From contig CAZOGY010000082.1 in NCBI GenBank assembly GCA_964579305.1, positions 1-16,950 on the forward strand: DNA of 16,950 nucleotides, given 5' to 3'. Below, piece by piece: positions 15,013-16,950 of this stretch (positions are counted from its first letter, which is position 1; each line of letters starts with the position of its first letter). The position numbers and the translations under genes were made by a program. The notes beneath the pieces are model-generated. The model made no database searches. It worked only from the letters and a program-made list of their open reading frames with translations, and was not told the DNA's origin. The DNA comes from JBCBWG01 sp964579305 (GTDB taxonomy: Bacteria; Pseudomonadota; Alphaproteobacteria; Rhizobiales; Hyphomicrobiaceae).

Positions 15013-16854
15013 ATGAAAATTCAGAGGGTTATTGCGTTCGTGTCGGGTTGCGCCGTGGTCTTGGCAGGCGTCCTATTGGTAGGCGCACCGGACGTGCGCG
15101 CGAGCGAGCAACGAACGGTCAAGGTCCTGGCTATTGGCAATAAGAAGTACTTCAATCTGGAAGACAAGGACCTGAATTTCTCGATTAACGACGTTGCTGG
15201 TTTCGCGGAGGGTCTCCAACGCATCGCTCCCAACACGTTATTCTTACAGGGCGGTCAGAGCAGTGACACGCATGGTGGGAACCAGAAGGTCCACAAGAAT
15301 CAAGGCGTGAAAGGCATTCGGAAGCTTTGGCGGCGCCATCTCTCTACGCTAAAGAGTGGCGATACATCAGTTTTCGTTTTTTCAGGCCATGGACTTGAAA
15401 TCGAAGGGCAGAGCTATCTGCTGCCAAGTGATGTATCCCGCGAAGCTTTCCGCAATACAGCTTCCTTGAATAAGGCGGCTGTTTCGATGCGTGAACTCCT
15501 GAACGAATTTCAAGTCTCTTTATTGGAGAAAGAAGACGTGGTCGGCATTTTTATTGTCGATGCGTGCAGAAAGTCGCTTCTGCTGCCGGAGCGCGCAACC
15601 AATGACGCGCAAATTCATGGCGGTATGGTTCTACCCCACGCACCCGCCGATACCGTTGTTCTGTACTCCGCAGCTTCGCGGCAGTATGCGCTGGAGACCC
15701 TCAGTGCAGAGGATCGCGCTCAAAACTCAGTTTTCTTCCGCCACCTGATTGCTACGCTGGGTAATGATGGCCTACTGAGCGAGCCGATTGAACGGATTGC
15801 CAAGCGTTTGAGGTGGGTTGTCTATCAGAAAGTCAACCGAGAAGCGCGACCGAGGCAGACGCAGACCCCAGCCTACGTTGATGAAATGCTGGTGCATCGC
15901 AACATTCTTGGAGCGTGGCTGACGGATCCGGCCGAGCTTCCTGCGCCCGTCGTTTCTCCCGTCACGCTGGCCAATGCTTCGGCGCCGGCGGGCCAAGTCA
16001 CGAAAAGTCTTGGTCTTCCAACAATCATCAAAGACTGCGACCAGTGCCCAGAGCTTGTCGAGCTGCCTGAGGGACAATTTCAGATCGGATCTGCACAATC
16101 TGACCCCAGTGGCACACCAAGTGAACGCCCCCAGACGATGATTAGTATTGCTGCCAATATCGCAATCGGCCGTTTCGAAGTCAGCCGCGGCGAATGGCTT
16201 GCGTGTCAAACGACGAAAGTCAAAACAGGGGGTGAAGATGTTTCGTGCCGAGAAGTCGTCGACAAGAGCGAGACCGGCCGGCAATTGCGGCAGCCGATAA
16301 CGGGTGTCACCTGGGATGATGTTGGCGTTTACATCCGTTGGTTGAATGGTCTGGTCAAAGATGAAAAGTTTGCACGCTATCGTCTGCCAAGCGAAGCTGA
16401 ATGGGAATATGCCGCACGGGCTGGTTCAACCAGTAGATATTCGTTCGGGAACAATGAAGCTGACTTGTGTAAATATGCGAATGGTGCCGATGCTGGTCTG
16501 AACGCTTTCTTTTGGAGTAATCGCGAATGTCGCGACGGTCACGGTCGGGTTCTGGCGCAGATCGATAGCTACCTCCCTAATGATTTCGGTGTGCATAATG
16601 CCCACGGAAATGTCTGGGAGTGGACGCAAGATTGCTGGGCCGACACGCATGATGGCATTGCGAAGGACGGCAAGCCGCGAATGCAGGACGGTTGCAATAA
16701 GCGCGTTGTTCGTGGTGGATCTTGGCGGAGTGGCCCTCTTGCGCTTCGGTCAGCCAAGCGGATCGGTTTTTCAGCTCAGCACGCCCGACACACGCTTGGC
16801 TTCCGCATTGCGTTGGACACTACGCCAAGGCGCCGGCTTGGGCCAACCGACTGA
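15013..16854 (+). CDS. Exported caspase-fold peptidase (C14) fused to FGE-sulfatase domain
   Basis: 613 residues from ATG 15013. The signal peptide is about residues 1-30, ending VRA before SEQ. The caspase p20-like domain spans about 35-300: strand VKVLAIGN, catalytic H126 in FSGHG and C185 in IVDACR, then VVLYSAA and the p10-like part with NSVFFRHL. A linker (300-345) leads to an FGE-sulfatase/SUMF1-like domain (about 347-600): LPEGQFQIGS, PITGVTWDD, YRLPSEAEWEYAARAG, HGNVWEWTQD, RVVRGGSWRS and LGFRIA. The two active-site Cys of true formylglycine-generating enzymes are absent from the segment after RVVRGGSW, so this half is probably a C-type-lectin-like binding or recognition module. The in-frame ATG at 14986 lacks an RBS and would push the signal peptide inwards; ATG 15013 has GGAG 6 bases upstream. 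It is the only plus-strand gene, divergent from the SLATT-like gene. Confidence 0.93.
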   Translation: MKIQRVIAFVSGCAVVLAGVLLVGAPDVRASEQRTVKVLAIGNKKYFNLEDKDLNFSINDVAGFAEGLQRIAPNTLFLQGGQSSDTHGGNQKVHKNQGVKGIRKLWRRHLSTLKSGDTSVFVFSGHGLEIEGQSYLLPSDVSREAFRNTASLNKAAVSMRELLNEFQVSLLEKEDVVGIFIVDACRKSLLLPERATNDAQIHGGMVLPHAPADTVVLYSAASRQYALETLSAEDRAQNSVFFRHLIATLGNDGLLSEPIERIAKRLRWVVYQKVNREARPRQTQTPAYVDEMLVHRNILGAWLTDPAELPAPVVSPVTLANASAPAGQVTKSLGLPTIIKDCDQCPELVELPEGQFQIGSAQSDPSGTPSERPQTMISIAANIAIGRFEVSRGEWLACQTTKVKTGGEDVSCREVVDKSETGRQLRQPITGVTWDDVGVYIRWLNGLVKDEKFARYRLPSEAEWEYAARAGSTSRYSFGNNEADLCKYANGADAGLNAFFWSNRECRDGHGRVLAQIDSYLPNDFGVHNAHGNVWEWTQDCWADTHDGIAKDGKPRMQDGCNKRVVRGGSWRSGPLALRSAKRIGFSAQHARHTLGFRIALDTTPRRRLGPTD

Positions 16855-16913
16855 CCCAAAGCGTGTCGCATGAAATGCGCCTCGCTTTAGCTCTATTGCG
16901 CTCACGGGCCGTT

Positions 16914-16939
16914 GGCCCTCCGCGGGGGCGGGCCGTTTT
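16914..16939 (+). terminator. Probable intrinsic terminator of the caspase-FGE gene
   Basis: Inverted repeat ggccc (16914-16918) / gggcc (16930-16934), extended by two inner G-C pairs, followed by GTTTT. It lies 60 bases after the caspase stop codon. The T run is short, so efficiency is uncertain. The rest of 16855-16950 shows no gene. Confidence 0.45.
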
Positions 16940-16950
16940 CGTGTCGATGT

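Noticed and set aside
16055..16812. Working formylglycine-generating enzyme
   Set aside because: The fold motifs are present, but the catalytic cysteines expected after RVVRGGSW are missing.

Overview
The window looks like a stretch of an alphaproteobacterial chromosome. This is inferred from the mixed, fairly high GC, the 5-oxoprolinase, the GTG starts with strong Shine-Dalgarno sequences, and the style of the secreted proteins; no rRNA or tRNA is present to fix the taxonomy. It holds ten protein genes. Nine lie on the minus strand and one (caspase-FGE) lies on the plus strand at the right edge. I see no tRNA, rRNA, CRISPR array, transposase, integrase or attachment site.

Layout, left to right. 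(a) 1-2104, minus: the N-terminal 701 codons of an ATP-dependent 5-oxoprolinase (HyuA half running into the start of the HyuB half), cut by the left edge. (b) 2298-5614, minus: a tightly packed three-gene cassette read in the order pentapeptide-repeat protein (4715-5614), DisA_N/diadenylate-cyclase-like protein with a long N-terminal region (3215-4714), adenosine-deaminase-family protein (2298-3263). The first two genes meet at TAAATG and the last two overlap by 49 bases. A sigma70-like promoter lies in front of the cassette. (c) 5764-8889, minus: a 1041-residue ABC-exporter-like membrane protein whose ATPase motifs are almost all lost and which ends in a cyclic-nucleotide-binding domain. (d) 9123-13464, minus: an exported set read as lipoprotein, astacin-like zinc metalloprotease, trypsin-like serine protease, with gaps of 62 and 5 bases. 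(e) 13864-14883, minus: a four-TM protein resembling tandem SLATT/DUF4231 domains, and divergent from it (f) 15013-16854, plus: an exported caspase-fold protease fused to an FGE-sulfatase (C-type-lectin-like) domain, followed by a probable terminator.

How the genes may work together (inference). Apart from the 5-oxoprolinase, the content is rich in domains seen in nucleotide-signalling and conflict systems: a DisA_N-like synthase fold, a nucleoside deaminase, a cNMP-binding domain on a pseudo-ABC transporter, a SLATT-type membrane protein, and three envelope or secreted proteases (caspase, trypsin, astacin-like). A working hypothesis is a two-compartment system: a cytoplasmic nucleotide module (cassette b, with c as a membrane receiver) and an envelope protease module (d and f). 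Only the gene adjacency and the domains are seen; no functional link is shown by the sequence. The genes fall in at least four transcription units, so chance proximity in an accessory region remains possible.
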